Below, piece after piece: positions 1-11,376 of a DNA stretch of 64,000 nucleotides. The position numbers and the translations under genes were made by a program. Numbering within the stretch: position 1 is the stretch's first letter; every line of letters begins with the position of its first letter. This DNA comes from Amphiduros pacificus (Eukaryota > Annelida > Polychaeta > Phyllodocida > Hesionidae). Where the stretch lies: the NCBI GenBank assembly GCA_949316495.1, contig OX439008.1, positions 41,065,822-41,129,821 on the forward strand, in the 5' to 3' direction. The notes under the pieces were generated by a model. It worked only from the letters and a program-made list of their open reading frames with translations, had not been told where the DNA came from and did not search any database.

Positions 1-465
1 AGAAGACATCTCACTCAGTTCATATAATGCACGATTGTTTGGCAAGAAGATTCTCATTTAAATCTTTTACATAAACGATGAAAGGCCTGCTATTTCTATT
101 TAAAAAATGTTCTTGCTTGGATTGACTGTCCCTATATAGATCAACTTTCGTGTAAAAAGAGAAAATGTTAAATTTATTTTTTTGCTGAAGATGAAGTAAT
201 TATCAAATGGTAACTTTAAGAGAGAAGACATGACAGTGAAATATGATTTCTATTTGTTTTTGGATTAATACAAATAAAACTCACCTCTTTCTTATGTTGA
301 CATTATGTTTCAATGTAAAAACATTTCCCATAAATATTAGATGCAAAAATTTGTTTCCTATGTTAGCCAGACTTCAAGGATCATCATTGTGTAGTTAAAT
401 GATTAACCCCACTTTTGTACAGATGATACATTTGTAATCACACAACTGTGTTGTGTTCATTGCAG

Positions 466-986
466 GATTCTGAGCTAGCTCCGATGCATGGCGCCAAGTC
501 ATTCATGGAATTCATTGATAACAAGAATAATCGCAGGCCAGAGGTACTGAAAATAATTTTTTTTATATTTGCATCCCTGTTACTCTTAAACAAATCATTT
601 CTTTAATTTTCGAAGACTTGTCAAAATTTGATTTTCTCGTAGTTTGAACAGTTTGCTTTTATATTATTTATAAAGAATATGCATTTCCTGATGATAAAAA
701 TGCACCAATAAAGTAATGATCTTTATTCCACAACAACATACCAGTAGTAAACTCCACTGCAATATGTTTGAGATGTACTATTTATCTAATCTCATTGAAT
801 TAAATGAAAATTATTAAAATGCTGAACTTGATATATAATCATTTCTCAATGTGTTGGTAGTTCCTGGATCGTGTCCGTGAGTTACAAGAGAAGGCAGCGC
901 GTGAGGAACAAGCAGCACTCGAGGCAGAGGCCCTTGCCAAGCGACGAGCAGAGGTCATCAAGGCCAGGAAGGCAGCAGCTAAATAG
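466..986 (+). CDS. 3' end of an unidentified host gene (last two coding exons)
   Basis: Two exons are visible: 466-543 (after a TTCATTGCAG acceptor, followed by a GTACTG donor) and 861-986 (after a TTGGTAG acceptor, ending in TAG at 984-986). They read in one frame. The first exon gives D-S-E-L-A-P-M-H-G-A-K-S-F-M-E-F-I-D and more; the second gives F-L-D-R-V-R-E-L-Q-E-K followed by an Ala/Glu/Lys/Arg-rich tail ending K-A-A-A-K. The last ~40 residues look like a charged alpha-helix or coiled coil. The rest of the gene lies left of the window. I do not recognise the family. Exon 2 is more GC-rich than its surroundings, and both splice junctions keep the frame, which supports a real gene. An AATAAA signal follows at about 1.1 kb. 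Confidence 0.6.
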
Positions 987-1060
987 ACACAACAGCCTAA
1001 TAGACACAACAGCCTAATAGACACAACAGCCTAATAGACACAACAGCCTAATAGACACAG
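984..1060 (+). repeat. 17-bp tandem repeat starting at a stop codon
   Basis: About four and a half copies of a 17-bp unit (TAGACACAACAGCCTAA) begin exactly at the TAG stop codon of the upstream gene and run through the start of its 3' UTR. Confidence 0.85.
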
Positions 1061-1097
1061 TGGTGTGGACTGCATAGTCATAAACCTACTCATATAC

Positions 1098-1110
1098 AAT
1101 AAAAATAAAA
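1098..1110 (+). promoter_or_regulatory. Poly(A) signals of the first gene
   Basis: Overlapping AATAAA hexamers (CAATAAAAATAAAA) lie about 115 bases after the stop codon of the upstream gene, a normal place for its polyadenylation signal. Confidence 0.5.
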
Positions 1111-2620
1111 CACCAATAATTATTTAACCTTCTGTGAAACACACAAAGAGGACTTGACCAATATTGAACTCATTGACACCTTTTTCTCACCTACAGTCAC
1201 ATTTCCACTGAGATTGTTTATCTAATCTAATATTGGTCATAGTATACTGCATAGGATATTAATGAAGGTGATTCAATATTAAATAAATGAAGAAGAATGT
1301 TTATGCTCTGTGATATGTATTCTGTGATATACAAGAATATCTTCATTCACCAGTCACGTAAGTGGGTTACATTATTAATATATGGAGGGAGTGAGTAAAG
1401 AAAATGTAATGGCCAATGTTAAATTTAACTAGTAACATGTCAGGTTTCACTGTAGACAGGGAGCAGGCACAAAGAGGTAATGTCATTATTTATTAAAGAT
1501 GTTTGTTTATTCTGTCCCCCCAAAAAAATGATTGCCTTGTTTTTTTTAATTGTTACAGGTAAGGCTTTTGCAAGGAAAATATTGTATTTGTTAATCAAAA
1601 ACATTTTTAAATCATGTGTATGACTATGTAAATAGCTCTAAAGAATTAACACAAAATTGTACAAATATTTGATTTGTGGTTTCTTTCCAATCATGAACTA
1701 TTAGAGTGAGGTTAAATTTCAATGAATAATTTATAAAAAAAAAACATTATTTTGATTATTTTATGAATGGAGTCCTGGAAATCTCAAACTCTTGCTTTCT
1801 CTTGGGGTGGAGGAACTGTTGTTTCACAAGAGCTTCCATTCATTTTCATAGTATTGCCAAGTTCAACTTTTGGTTTGATAAAACATTAAGTCAGATTGAA
1901 AAAGTACACTTTAAATGTCATCCTTACTTCAAAAGTGGCTGCCATTTACTTAGGTTTTTATAAACGTTTTGCATCCAAAACCCCAAGAAGTACAATTATC
2001 ACTTTCACAATCCATGTATACAAATGCATTGATAATATAAACAATTTATGTCAAATTGTGACACCAATTATTCTTTTATTTGTGATAAAATCATTAGTTC
2101 TATTTTGTAAAATATGTGTAAAAAATGCTTGACACCTGTTATGTTTATAATAGATTTAAATGACATATTGGCATCATGTATTGTATTTATTATTTCTGAA
2201 TAAAAAATGTCTTGTGATTATATGTGCTAGAAAGAAATATTAAAAAAATCTTGTTATGTCAAAGACCAGTTTGTTTTGCCCAGACCTTGTCATTGGGCTT
2301 ATAAACTGGGGCTGGGAGGGTTTGACGTTTCTGCTTCTGTCTGTCAGAGTCCTGGTGACAAAGGCCCTCTTACAAATGCTTGCAAGAAATGTCCTTGACA
2401 ATGATGGAAGAAGCATGCACATGATTTATGATGATAGAAACTAAGAATATGAAAAGGATCAAATAATATTGATGATATCAAAATATCAAAATAAAGAAAA
2501 ACACAATAATGTTTTATGTAAATAAACTGACTAAAGACTCCATAGTGCTTTTCATTATAATATGATCTGAAAAGATATATTTCCAACATTTTTTAATTCC
2601 CTGTCCTTGGTAGTGTGAAT
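1111..2620. other. AT-rich intergenic DNA, no gene seen
   Basis: Short open frames only, without splice sites or recognisable protein similarity. A somewhat GC-richer patch at about 2265-2440 resembles interspersed repeat DNA, but I cannot name it. Confidence 0.5.
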
Positions 2621-2654
2621 GCCCCCGGAGCAGGCAGTTTGAAATGTACGCTTG

Positions 2655-3795
2655 CAACAGTATCAAATGTGCACTTCTATCAGTATCAAATGTGCACTTC
2701 TATCAGAATAAAATTTGCACTTCTATTCCCTATCAGTATCAAATATGCACTTCTATCAGTATCAAATATTCACTTCTATCAGTATCAAATATGCACTTCT
2801 ATCAGTATCAAATATGCACATCTATCAGTATCAAATGTACACTTCTATCAGTATCAAATATGCACTTCTATCAGTATCAAATGTGCACTTCTATCAGTAT
2901 CAAATGTGCACTTCTATCAGTATCAAATGTACACTTCTATCAGTATCAAATATGCACATCTATCAGTATCAAATGTATACTTCTATCAGTATCAAATATG
3001 CACTTCTATCAGTATCAAATATGCACATCTATCAGTATCAAATGTACACTTCTATCAGTATCAAATATGCACTTCTATCAATATCAAATGTACACTTCTA
3101 TCAGTATCAAATGTGCACTTCTTTCAGTATCAAATATGCACTTCTATCAGTATCAAATGTGCATTTCTATCAGTATCAAATATGCACTTCTATCAGTATC
3201 AAATGTGCACTTCTATCAGTATCAAATGTACACTTCTATCAGTATCAAATATGCACATCTATCAGTATCAAATGTACACTTCTATCAGTATCAAATATGC
3301 ACTTCTATCAGTATCAAATGTACACTTCTATCAGTATCAAATGTGCACTTCTTTCAGTATAAAATATGCACTTCTATCAGTATCAAATGTGCACTTCTAT
3401 CAGTATCAAATATGCACTTCTATCAGTATCAAATGTGCACTTCTATCAGTATCAAATGTACACTTCTATCAGTATCAAATGTACACTTCTATCAGTATCA
3501 AATGTGCACTTCTATCAGTATCAAATATGCACATCTATCAGTATCAAATATGCACTTCTATCAGTATCAAATGTACACTTCTATCAGTATCAAATGTACA
3601 CTTCTATCAGTATCAAATGTACACTTCTATCAGTATCAAATATGCACTTCTATCAGTATCAAATGTGCACTTCTATCAGTATCAAATGTACACATCTATC
3701 AGTATCAAATGTACACTTCTATCAGTATCAAATGTACACCTCTATCAGTATCAAATGTACACTTCTATCAGTATCAAATGTACACTTTCATCTGT
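2655..3795. repeat. 23-bp minisatellite, ~49 copies
   Basis: Contiguous copies of a 23-bp unit (core TATCAGTATCAAATGTG followed by CACTTC). Variation is confined mostly to a few positions: TGTGCA, TATGCA or TGTACA, and CTTCT or CATCT. The plus strand of the unit has no stop triplet in any phase, so all three forward frames stay open for hundreds of codons. That is a by-product of the unit sequence and not evidence of coding. Confidence 0.95.
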
Positions 3796-4282
3796 ATCCT
3801 GTTCTTTATCCGTAACCTCTCCCAATGTATCTGTATTGAGCATTGCAAAATATGAAGCTTTTTGCTTCCCCCATAATTGTTGGGATTGAATATCCTTTGT
3901 AAACTGAATATAGGGTTACATAAGAACACAAATATATTAACTGTTTCCTGATGGCTTTCTCGGGATAATTAATAGACAAATCATTAAAACAACTGAGAAA
4001 TTAACTGGCACCAATTGTCAGCATCAGCCAATCCAGGAGGGAGGCAAGGGTCCTGAGCTCGCCTCAAATTTTCATTTTTATCACACTGTCCATCAGAGAC
4101 CCAATGCAAACTATTATTAAAGAAAATAAATAAGTAAGATAGACAGCTGCATGAATGTTGCATGAAAGATGATGGATGTGCTGAACCAGCACCAAAAGAC
4201 ACTTTGTATCGAGGTTCACTACATCACCCTCTGGTAGAGTTTGCATTTTTATGTCCTGGCCAAAATAATGCACATTATACTG
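3796..4282. other. Spacer between two minisatellites
   Basis: Unique-looking DNA without a supportable gene. Confidence 0.4.
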
Positions 4283-4636
4283 CCCAGTAAAATATAAACT
4301 GGTATATACTGTGAGAGATACGTCCTGTAAACATTACATAAACTAACATATACTGTGAGATAGGTCCTGTAAATATTACATAAACTGACATATAGTGTGA
4401 GAGATACGTCCTGTAAATATTACATAAACTGACATATACTGTGAGATAGGTCCTGTAAATATTACATAAACTGGCATATACTGTGAGATAGGTCCTGTAA
4501 ATATTACATAAACTGGCATATACTGTGAGATAGGTCCTGTAAACATTACATAAACTGACATACTGTGAGAGATACGTCCTGTAAACATTACATAAACTAA
4601 CATATACTGTGAGATAGGTCCTGTAAACATTACATA
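4283..4636. repeat. 42-44 bp minisatellite, left part
   Basis: About eight copies of a 42-44 bp unit built around ACATATACTGTGAGATAGG and TCCTGTAAATATTACATAA. The array stops abruptly at the edge of the DIRS-group element and resumes at 14034 with the same unit, so it was one array before that insertion. Confidence 0.9.
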
Positions 4637-5053
4637 AGGAGAGGTTAAAGGGGTTAACCGAGGTTAGAGCGATTGAACATATATATATACGGGTAGTGTC
4701 ACTTAATGCTCAGCTCAGGGTCAGCTGCCACCCCCGAGGGTCTTAAGGCCGGCGGCGGCTGCCCACTGGTCATTGTAATTTGAATCGTGATGGTGTGAAG
4801 ACGTGAGGAGAAAAGTGGATTTTATAACGAACTTAACATACACGTTTTTAAATGAACTTTTATTTTAATATGGACTTACCTTTTATAATGGATAATATGA
4901 ACGTTTTTAGTCACAAGGACGATACACGTGAGTTTTTAGCATTTATGAACTATATGTGAACATTTTTAATATCAGACCAAAAAAATCTGTGTTACCGGCC
5001 GGGAGTCGCCTCGGCAGCACGGAAGGCCTCGGTCATCCGAGCCTCGGTCATCC

Positions 5054-6667
5054 ATGGCAGAAAAGTCTTGCACCCACTGCGAGCGCCCTATCAAAGGGCA
5101 TCCTGGCCCATACGGCAGGAAGAAATGTACGAATCAGCCTCTATGGGTAACTGACATGCAGCAGCTAGAGGCCGAGGTCGAGGCCGAGGTCGAGACTGCC
5201 ACAGGGGAACAGGGCAGCTCGACCTCCCAACTCCGGCCCAGAGGCGAGACACTTACCTCAGGGCACCACACTGAAGAAGGTACGGCCACCAGCCAGGCCA
5301 CCGGCCAGGCCATCACCCAGGGCTCAGCAGAAGCCCCGATGAGCCTGGCAGAAAAGCAGACTGAGATCCTACTCACCATGCAGAACCAGATGGCAAGCAT
5401 GCAGTCACAGATCGTTAGCCTCACCATGGCTCAGCAGGCATTCCAAGAAACCCAACCGGCGCCCAGGGAAGCCAGCGAAGCCATCATGGCGCCCAGACAG
5501 CTTCAACCTCAATTACTCACCATACCAGCCGGCAGGTTACCTCCTCCGACCGGGGCGCAGGCCCAGCAGCCAGCACCATACCAGCACACCGTACAGCATA
5601 CCGTTCAGCCAGCAGTGACCACAAGAAGGAACCACCCAGACGGACCCACCGCCTCAGGTAACCCCTTTATGTTGGACCCTTTTGATGCCAGTTTGTTCGA
5701 TCCTATACCTAATGTACAGGCAGAAGGGGCTAGGAACCTGGGTACCCGGGACCCGCCACTAACCGATGCCACGTTCTCACCCGCTGGTAGCTATGTAAGG
5801 AAGGGTGAGCCAATGCCAGACCTGGGAGGTAGGATACCCGGTATAAGGAACACCGACGGTTTAGAAGATTTGAAGGCTCTGTGTGATACAGCCAACGTAC
5901 CCGAAAAAACCCTTCGGGCAGCCCTGAAAGGGGAATATATACAAATAGAAGATTTTTTGTCGAATTTAAATGTACAGTCAGACGATTACGGTGCCATGCA
6001 ATCGTACTTGGACAGTGATGGCTCGGTGAGATACCGCCCTAGGCGTCAGAAGCGCCGAATAACTGACATTTTTCTATGGTTAGAAGCCTGGAATGCATAC
6101 GAGCTATTAATGATCAAGGTACATGGTGTACATCTGTATGAGAATATGAATGCTTACAGGGCTAGGATATCTGAATACAGTAAAAGATATAACTGGACGG
6201 CCGTTGCTGCACTGGAGGCGAAGCATCGCCTCAGCATGGGAGGCCGTCATGTAAGATTCGCATCAGTACCTGTGGACATGATAACCACTACTCTGGATGC
6301 TACGCAGGTCAGGCTCTCTGCATCGCGATGCCCGCGGTGCAGAGAGTTCGATCATGTATCTCCTCAGGAATGTCCGTTTCTGCCCTCGGCGTCGAGTCAG
6401 GCCCCGTCAGGGTCGACGCCTTGGTCCCAGAAGAAGGGGAGCCCTCAGGGGGCTCAAAGAGAGATCTGCAATAACTGGAACCTACTCAAGTGTGATTTCA
6501 AGGCCTGCAGGCGCATCCACCAGTGCAAAGCCTGCAGAGGGTCCCTGCCATACGAAGTATGTATCAAACAAGGGAGATGTGCCAGCACAGGATCCAACCC
6601 CAGCCACGCAGGCCCCAGCCACGCGGGGCAGCCCCAGGCCTCTACCAACAGGAGTGGCGCAATGTAG
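5054..6667 (+). CDS. Gag-like protein of the DIRS-group element
   Basis: A 537-residue frame starting at an ATG in good context (CCATGG). The N-terminal part is Gln/Thr/Pro-rich with a short E-V-E-A-E-V-E stretch. The middle is more globular. The C-terminus carries a Cys/His cluster (CNNWNLLKCDFKACRRIHQC, then CKAC) resembling the zinc-binding end of DIRS/Ngaro Gag proteins. The role is inferred: RNA binding and particle formation for retrotransposition. Its 3' end overlaps the next frame, an arrangement common in DIRS-group elements. Assignment rests on position and the cysteine cluster; Gag proteins of this group diverge quickly. Confidence 0.7.
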   Translation: MAEKSCTHCERPIKGHPGPYGRKKCTNQPLWVTDMQQLEAEVEAEVETATGEQGSSTSQLRPRGETLTSGHHTEEGTATSQATGQAITQGSAEAPMSLAEKQTEILLTMQNQMASMQSQIVSLTMAQQAFQETQPAPREASEAIMAPRQLQPQLLTIPAGRLPPPTGAQAQQPAPYQHTVQHTVQPAVTTRRNHPDGPTASGNPFMLDPFDASLFDPIPNVQAEGARNLGTRDPPLTDATFSPAGSYVRKGEPMPDLGGRIPGIRNTDGLEDLKALCDTANVPEKTLRAALKGEYIQIEDFLSNLNVQSDDYGAMQSYLDSDGSVRYRPRRQKRRITDIFLWLEAWNAYELLMIKVHGVHLYENMNAYRARISEYSKRYNWTAVAALEAKHRLSMGGRHVRFASVPVDMITTTLDATQVRLSASRCPRCREFDHVSPQECPFLPSASSQAPSGSTPWSQKKGSPQGAQREICNNWNLLKCDFKACRRIHQCKACRGSLPYEVCIKQGRCASTGSNPSHAGPSHAGQPQASTNRSGAM

Positions 6668-8105
6668 TGAGTTTTGGCGGAGAGCATTAGCAAATTACCC
6701 AGATCGGGCCCTTGCTGATGAACTATACATGAACAGTAAGCATGGGGTATACATAGGGTACGACGGCCCTCGCACCCCCCTTCAGTCTCCAAACTGGCCG
6801 TCTGCCAGAGAACTGCACCACAAGGTAGACGAGTTCGTAAGAGACAACGTTTTGCTACGCAGGGTAGTAGGTCCACTACGAGAAGCTGACCTCCCCACGG
6901 ACTACAGGACTTCCCCCCTCGGGGCATTCAAGAAGCAATCTTCAGGTAAGACAAGAGTCATACACGACCTGTCTTGGCCCACCACGGACTCGGTGAACTA
7001 CGGAATTGACAAGAATTTTTGTTCATTAAAATATGTAACTATCAGTGACGCCATAGCCCTCATAGGCAAATACAAGTCCCCCTGGGCTGCCAAGTGTGAT
7101 TTTTCTTCAGCGTTTCAATCTGTATATGTGAACCCCAAGGACCAACCCCTGTTAGGGTTCGAGTGGGGCAAGCCGGGTGAGGACCTTAGATTTTATTATA
7201 TGGCGGTTCTGCCTTTCGGTCTCCGTTCTGCACCTAAACTATTTAATATGTATGCAGATGCCCTTGACTACATCTACAAGGATAGGGGGGCTTCCCCCGA
7301 TACCCTGTATTATCTTGATGACGTCATAACCCTGGGGGATTCCCCCCAAGCCTGCCAGTCAAGCCTGGACATCATCATCTCAACTTGTGAGGAAGCAGGC
7401 TTCACAATCCAGCCGACCAAAACGGTCCTTCCAACACAAGTCATAGAGTTTCTAGGTATCGAGATTAACATACCTGATAGGACCCTAGCGATAGGACCCC
7501 CCCGACTTCAAGAGATACGTACACTCACCAGTGATTGGCTGTTAAAGGACACTTGCACCAAACGGGAGCTACTTTCACTTGTGGGAAAACTCACCTTCTG
7601 TGCCAGAGTAGTCAGGTACGGGTCAATATTTACACGCAGGCTAATCCGTTTAGCAAAACGAGCTCACAAGCTTCACCACAAGCTTCATATCACTGTACAA
7701 GCCAGGAAGGACATTAAATGGTGGCATCACAGCATCGAGAGCCATAACGGGGTCAGTATGTTTCCTATCGAGTTTAATGCCTGCACCTCAGAACTATTAT
7801 TCACCGACGCTTCAGATACAGCTTGTGGCATATTCCACAACAACTCATGGAGCATACTCACCTTCGACGGCCCCAACTCATGGATGGCCAAGCAAACTAT
7901 AGCCTGGAAGGAGTTGTACGCGGTTGTCCTTGCCATAGCTACCTTTGGGCCCAGATTAAAGGACAAGCAAGTATTAATGAACATTGACAATATGGGAGTG
8001 TGTTTCTGCGTGAACGCAGGCAGGGCCAAGGAGCCTAAGATGATGGGTTTAATACGCATGTTGTATTACTTTATCACAGCATACAGCATCCAGTACGAGG
8101 CCATA
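6297..8105 (+). CDS. Reverse transcriptase-RNase H of the DIRS-group element (part before the LINE)
   Basis: The RT domain is clear: S-G-K-T-R-V-I-H-D-L-S-W-P, the K-C-D-F-S-S-A-F block, the L-P-F-G-L-R-S-A-P block and the catalytic Y-Y-L-D-D-V. The RNase H domain follows, with L-F-T-D-A-S-D and A-W-K-E-L-Y. These signatures are those of DIRS/Ngaro polymerases. The recognisable protein begins near 6655, close to the end of the gag frame. At 8101-8105 the gene is interrupted by a minus-strand LINE, and its remainder lies beyond 12.5 kb. This part copies the element's RNA and removes the template. Confidence 0.85.
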
Positions 8106-8128
8106 GTAGTAGTAGTAGTAGTAGTAGT
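8104..8128 (-). repeat. (CTA)n 3' tail of LINE-A
   Basis: About eight TAG triplets on the plus strand, equivalent to a (CTA)n microsatellite tail at the 3' end of the minus-strand LINE. Confidence 0.9.
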
Positions 8129-8364
8129 TTATTGACAAATATGTATTTTACAATTGTTGTTCTAGATGTGGGATGAACATAACATTCACATATCGTCCAT
8201 TATAATTACATTACAACATATATTTTTCTTCTATCAACAAAAATCTGTCCTTGTGCTTCATAAATCAAGATCGAAATCAATATTAAATCAAGCTGAAAAA
8301 AAGACCTGTTTAAAGTTATACTCAAACTTTTCACTTATAGTCTCTTACTCAAAAATACACAAAA

Positions 8365-11300
8365 TTATTCAGCAAATCTTCTTAGCACACTAAAACAAAA
8401 CATAGCCAGTTCCTTGACATAGTCTGATTTCATTAATATCGGCAGTGATTCAAAACTTAGCATAGAATACTTTTCACGATCATCTACTGTGTGTGGACAA
8501 AATAACATGACATGTTCTTCTGATTGAATGTCTCCACATGTACACAATCTATTTTCTCTCGGTATTCTAGCCCACCGGCCAGTTTCAATTTTCAACCTGT
8601 GTGATGATAATCTCATTCTTGTGAAAGCGATACGGTCATGTTCTGGTACTGTGGGTGTTTTGTACACAGGATGGGGGTCAATTGTTGGATTCATACTGCA
8701 GTAGGACACACGTTTTGATGAGACACTGGCTTGAACATGAGTGATTGTTTTTGTCAACTCAGATTCACAATGGTCCATATGCAGATTTTCAAGATGACTT
8801 TTCAGACACTTCCCCATTGAAGTGTTGGCATCTGTTGTCAGTTTGATGACATATTCCATGATACTCCCATGAAAACTACTTCGGCTTTGTATATTTTTCA
8901 AGAAACTTTGCTGTCTTTGTAGGACTAAGGCTTTCGCACTTGGTTGCTGTAGTTCACAATATACTAGATCACTGCATGTTTGGGTTCTGACTCCTAAGAG
9001 CTCTTTGAGGGTACGCAGTACAGGCTGTTCAATACTCCTGAGATCCTTGCAAAGCCAACTTTCACATCCATATAGCAGTGAACTCACCATGGCTGCATTC
9101 CATGTAATATACTTGACATGGAAGGGTGCATCAGCATTTCTGGACAGAAATGATGAGAACTTTCTGATGTGCTTTTGTTTAAGTGATACATGATCCTTTA
9201 TTTGTTGACTCAGTGGTGCATTTTCAATAGGTGTTCCTACATATATATACTGGTCAGTTTTGGTCACTGTTATGTCTTTGTATATGAATGGTTGATCATC
9301 GGAAGTGTTGATGGCCATAAACTTTGATTTCACAGGGTGAAATTCCATGTCCAATGGTTGCGCTGAGTCTACTAGCAGATGAAATTTGCTTTCCATGGCA
9401 TCCCGGTTGGTAGCCAATAGCAACGTGTCATCCATCACCAGTAGAGAATGCAATGAGCCTAGAAACTCATCTAACCCATGTTCCTTCACAGCCCGAATGG
9501 TTTTGTTTATATAGAAAGTGAATAAGGAACAGCTTGTTGTTCCCCCTTGTCTCACTCCTTCGGTTGATTGAAATACTTCTGCTCCTAAAACATTAAGAGT
9601 TTCTGTCAAACTTTTGGCTATGGCTCTCACAAATTTTCCACCACATCCAGATTCGACTAACATTTCAAGTAGTTTACTCCTATTGACCTTGTCATATGCC
9701 TTGCAGTAATCCACAAATAGTATATACAGTGTTTGACCTGTTTTCCTGGCATAGTCAATTAGTAATCTGAGAATCAGTATCTGTTCCTGACATCCTCTGC
9801 CTGCCTGACCTCCAGATTGTTCCTCGTCTGGGGTGAACCATTTGCAAAATCGATCATTGAGAGCACCATCATATATCTTGGACAAGGCTACCAATATGCT
9901 TATGCCACGATAGTTATTTGTGTCTACTCGGTAACCTTTTTTGAAGATGGTGAATAATTTTGCTATTCTCCATTCTGTTGGGTATTCTCCATCAAAGACT
10001 ATGTTGCACAAATGAGTGATTGCAATAATCCAGTCATCAGATAATAGTTTTAGTACACCAGGTGGCACTCCGTCTGCTCCGGCTGCTTTGTTTGCTTTCA
10101 GTCTTTTTATCTGCCTTTCTATTTCATCTGGTGTGAAAGGATCATCTAGGAGGGGTATGTACACATGTGACTGTGGAATAGCAAGATTTGTCATAGAACC
10201 ATTTGGATTCAGCAACCGTTCAAAATGATGCTTGAACTCACTATCACTTGGTCTATTTACTGTGTCTACTGGTTGTACAAGTTCGCCTTTCCAATCAATG
10301 GCGTTCCACAAGTCTCTGTCACTTCCCTTTTGTAACAGCCTGTTCCATCTGGAAGTAGCATTGTGATTTGGGTGTGTACTATCACTTCTGTCTGGTTTCT
10401 TGGATGAACTAATGCAAGCTTGATACAGACTAGTAGTCAGTTCTGTGCATAGACTGTGCTCAGTAGTGAAATTCTCAAGAATTGTGTTCACATCAGCCAG
10501 ATTTTGCAAAAATGAATTTGTATCAATAGCATCAATATGACATGGTCTCTTGGCAAATGATGTATCCTTTCTCTCTGGATAACTGCCCAACAGCTTTGCT
10601 CTCTCAAGGATAGAATAAGGTGTGTGAGACGGTAATTTGAGAGTAATACTGATTGCTGCATGATTTGTGGGCACTGGATGTTGCTGATAGATACTGAAAT
10701 CTTTGATATGGGGGAGTAGAGATTTGGAACACAATGACCAGTCAATCTGTGAGATCCATGATTGCTTCATACGGTATGTGTATGCTCCATGACAACTAAG
10801 GCTGCCATATGTCATATGATTGATTGGAACCAGGTCGTAATCGGTACACAGACTTGCAAGTTCTCTTCCATGTGAATTGATTCCTGTATCAGGGTTTTCT
10901 GTATGGTTGTAAGATACACTATTCACTTCCCCTTTGAATTTGCTGAGATCTGGGATTCTCGCATTGAAATCTCCTAGTAGCAAAATACTATCAGTTGATG
11001 ACACACATTGGTCTTGAATCTTGGCAAAACTGTTATAGTCAAAGTATGGGGAGTCATGTGGTGTAATATAACAGGCACCAAAACACATATTTTGAGCACA
11101 TTTCAGCCTGAACCATACTTGGTCTTTGAATTTTTCAATCTGGTATACTTGTGGCCAGATCCGTGACCTAAACAAGACACTCAGTCCTCCTCTCATTTCT
11201 TCAGTTTCTATGTGCAGGCTCCTTACTGCCTCGTATCCAGGGAAGGAAAATGGATAGTTCGTTTTTATTTCACCGAGTATGAGAATATCAAATTGTTGGA

Positions 11301-11376
11301 GAAACTTTTGGTTCTCTGTAGTTTCAAGTTTTGACACTTTTCCATTCACATTTATTGACACAATACTTATGTTCAT
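8365..11376 (-). CDS. LINE-A ORF2 protein (AP endonuclease-reverse transcriptase)
   Basis: A 1003-residue protein. The N-terminal ~240 residues are an AP-like endonuclease, with I-V-S-I-N-V-N-G, L-L-G-D-F-N-A-R-I and a terminal T-N-H-A-A-I in place of the usual S-D-H. The RT domain (about 410-700) shows N-K-A-A-G-A-D-G-V-P, motif A F-V-D-Y-C-K-A-Y-D, E-G-V-R-Q-G-G, and motif C as V-M-D-D rather than Y-A-D-D. The C-terminus has a C-x-C-x7-H-x4-C knuckle (CTCGDIQSEEHVMLFC). It nicks target DNA and copies LINE RNA at the nick. The frame is full length with no stop. The start is the ATG overlapping the ORF1 stop; the next residues N-I-S-I-V-S-I-N match a native LINE ORF2 start. Confidence 0.9.
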   Translation of the reverse strand: MNISIVSINVNGKVSKLETTENQKFLQQFDILILGEIKTNYPFSFPGYEAVRSLHIETEEMRGGLSVLFRSRIWPQVYQIEKFKDQVWFRLKCAQNMCFGACYITPHDSPYFDYNSFAKIQDQCVSSTDSILLLGDFNARIPDLSKFKGEVNSVSYNHTENPDTGINSHGRELASLCTDYDLVPINHMTYGSLSCHGAYTYRMKQSWISQIDWSLCSKSLLPHIKDFSIYQQHPVPTNHAAISITLKLPSHTPYSILERAKLLGSYPERKDTSFAKRPCHIDAIDTNSFLQNLADVNTILENFTTEHSLCTELTTSLYQACISSSKKPDRSDSTHPNHNATSRWNRLLQKGSDRDLWNAIDWKGELVQPVDTVNRPSDSEFKHHFERLLNPNGSMTNLAIPQSHVYIPLLDDPFTPDEIERQIKRLKANKAAGADGVPPGVLKLLSDDWIIAITHLCNIVFDGEYPTEWRIAKLFTIFKKGYRVDTNNYRGISILVALSKIYDGALNDRFCKWFTPDEEQSGGQAGRGCQEQILILRLLIDYARKTGQTLYILFVDYCKAYDKVNRSKLLEMLVESGCGGKFVRAIAKSLTETLNVLGAEVFQSTEGVRQGGTTSCSLFTFYINKTIRAVKEHGLDEFLGSLHSLLVMDDTLLLATNRDAMESKFHLLVDSAQPLDMEFHPVKSKFMAINTSDDQPFIYKDITVTKTDQYIYVGTPIENAPLSQQIKDHVSLKQKHIRKFSSFLSRNADAPFHVKYITWNAAMVSSLLYGCESWLCKDLRSIEQPVLRTLKELLGVRTQTCSDLVYCELQQPSAKALVLQRQQSFLKNIQSRSSFHGSIMEYVIKLTTDANTSMGKCLKSHLENLHMDHCESELTKTITHVQASVSSKRVSYCSMNPTIDPHPVYKTPTVPEHDRIAFTRMRLSSHRLKIETGRWARIPRENRLCTCGDIQSEEHVMLFCPHTVDDREKYSMLSFESLPILMKSDYVKELAMFCFSVLRRFAE

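Noticed and set aside
2615-3889. Three overlapping long forward frames (424, 403 and 215 codons) in the 23-bp array
   Set aside because: The unit contains no stop triplet and its length is not a multiple of three, so all frames are open by construction. The peptide is only the repeat read in three phases.
4376-4630. 84-codon minus-strand frame with M-F-T-G-P-I-S-Q-Y-M repeats
   Set aside because: A translation of the 42-bp minisatellite.
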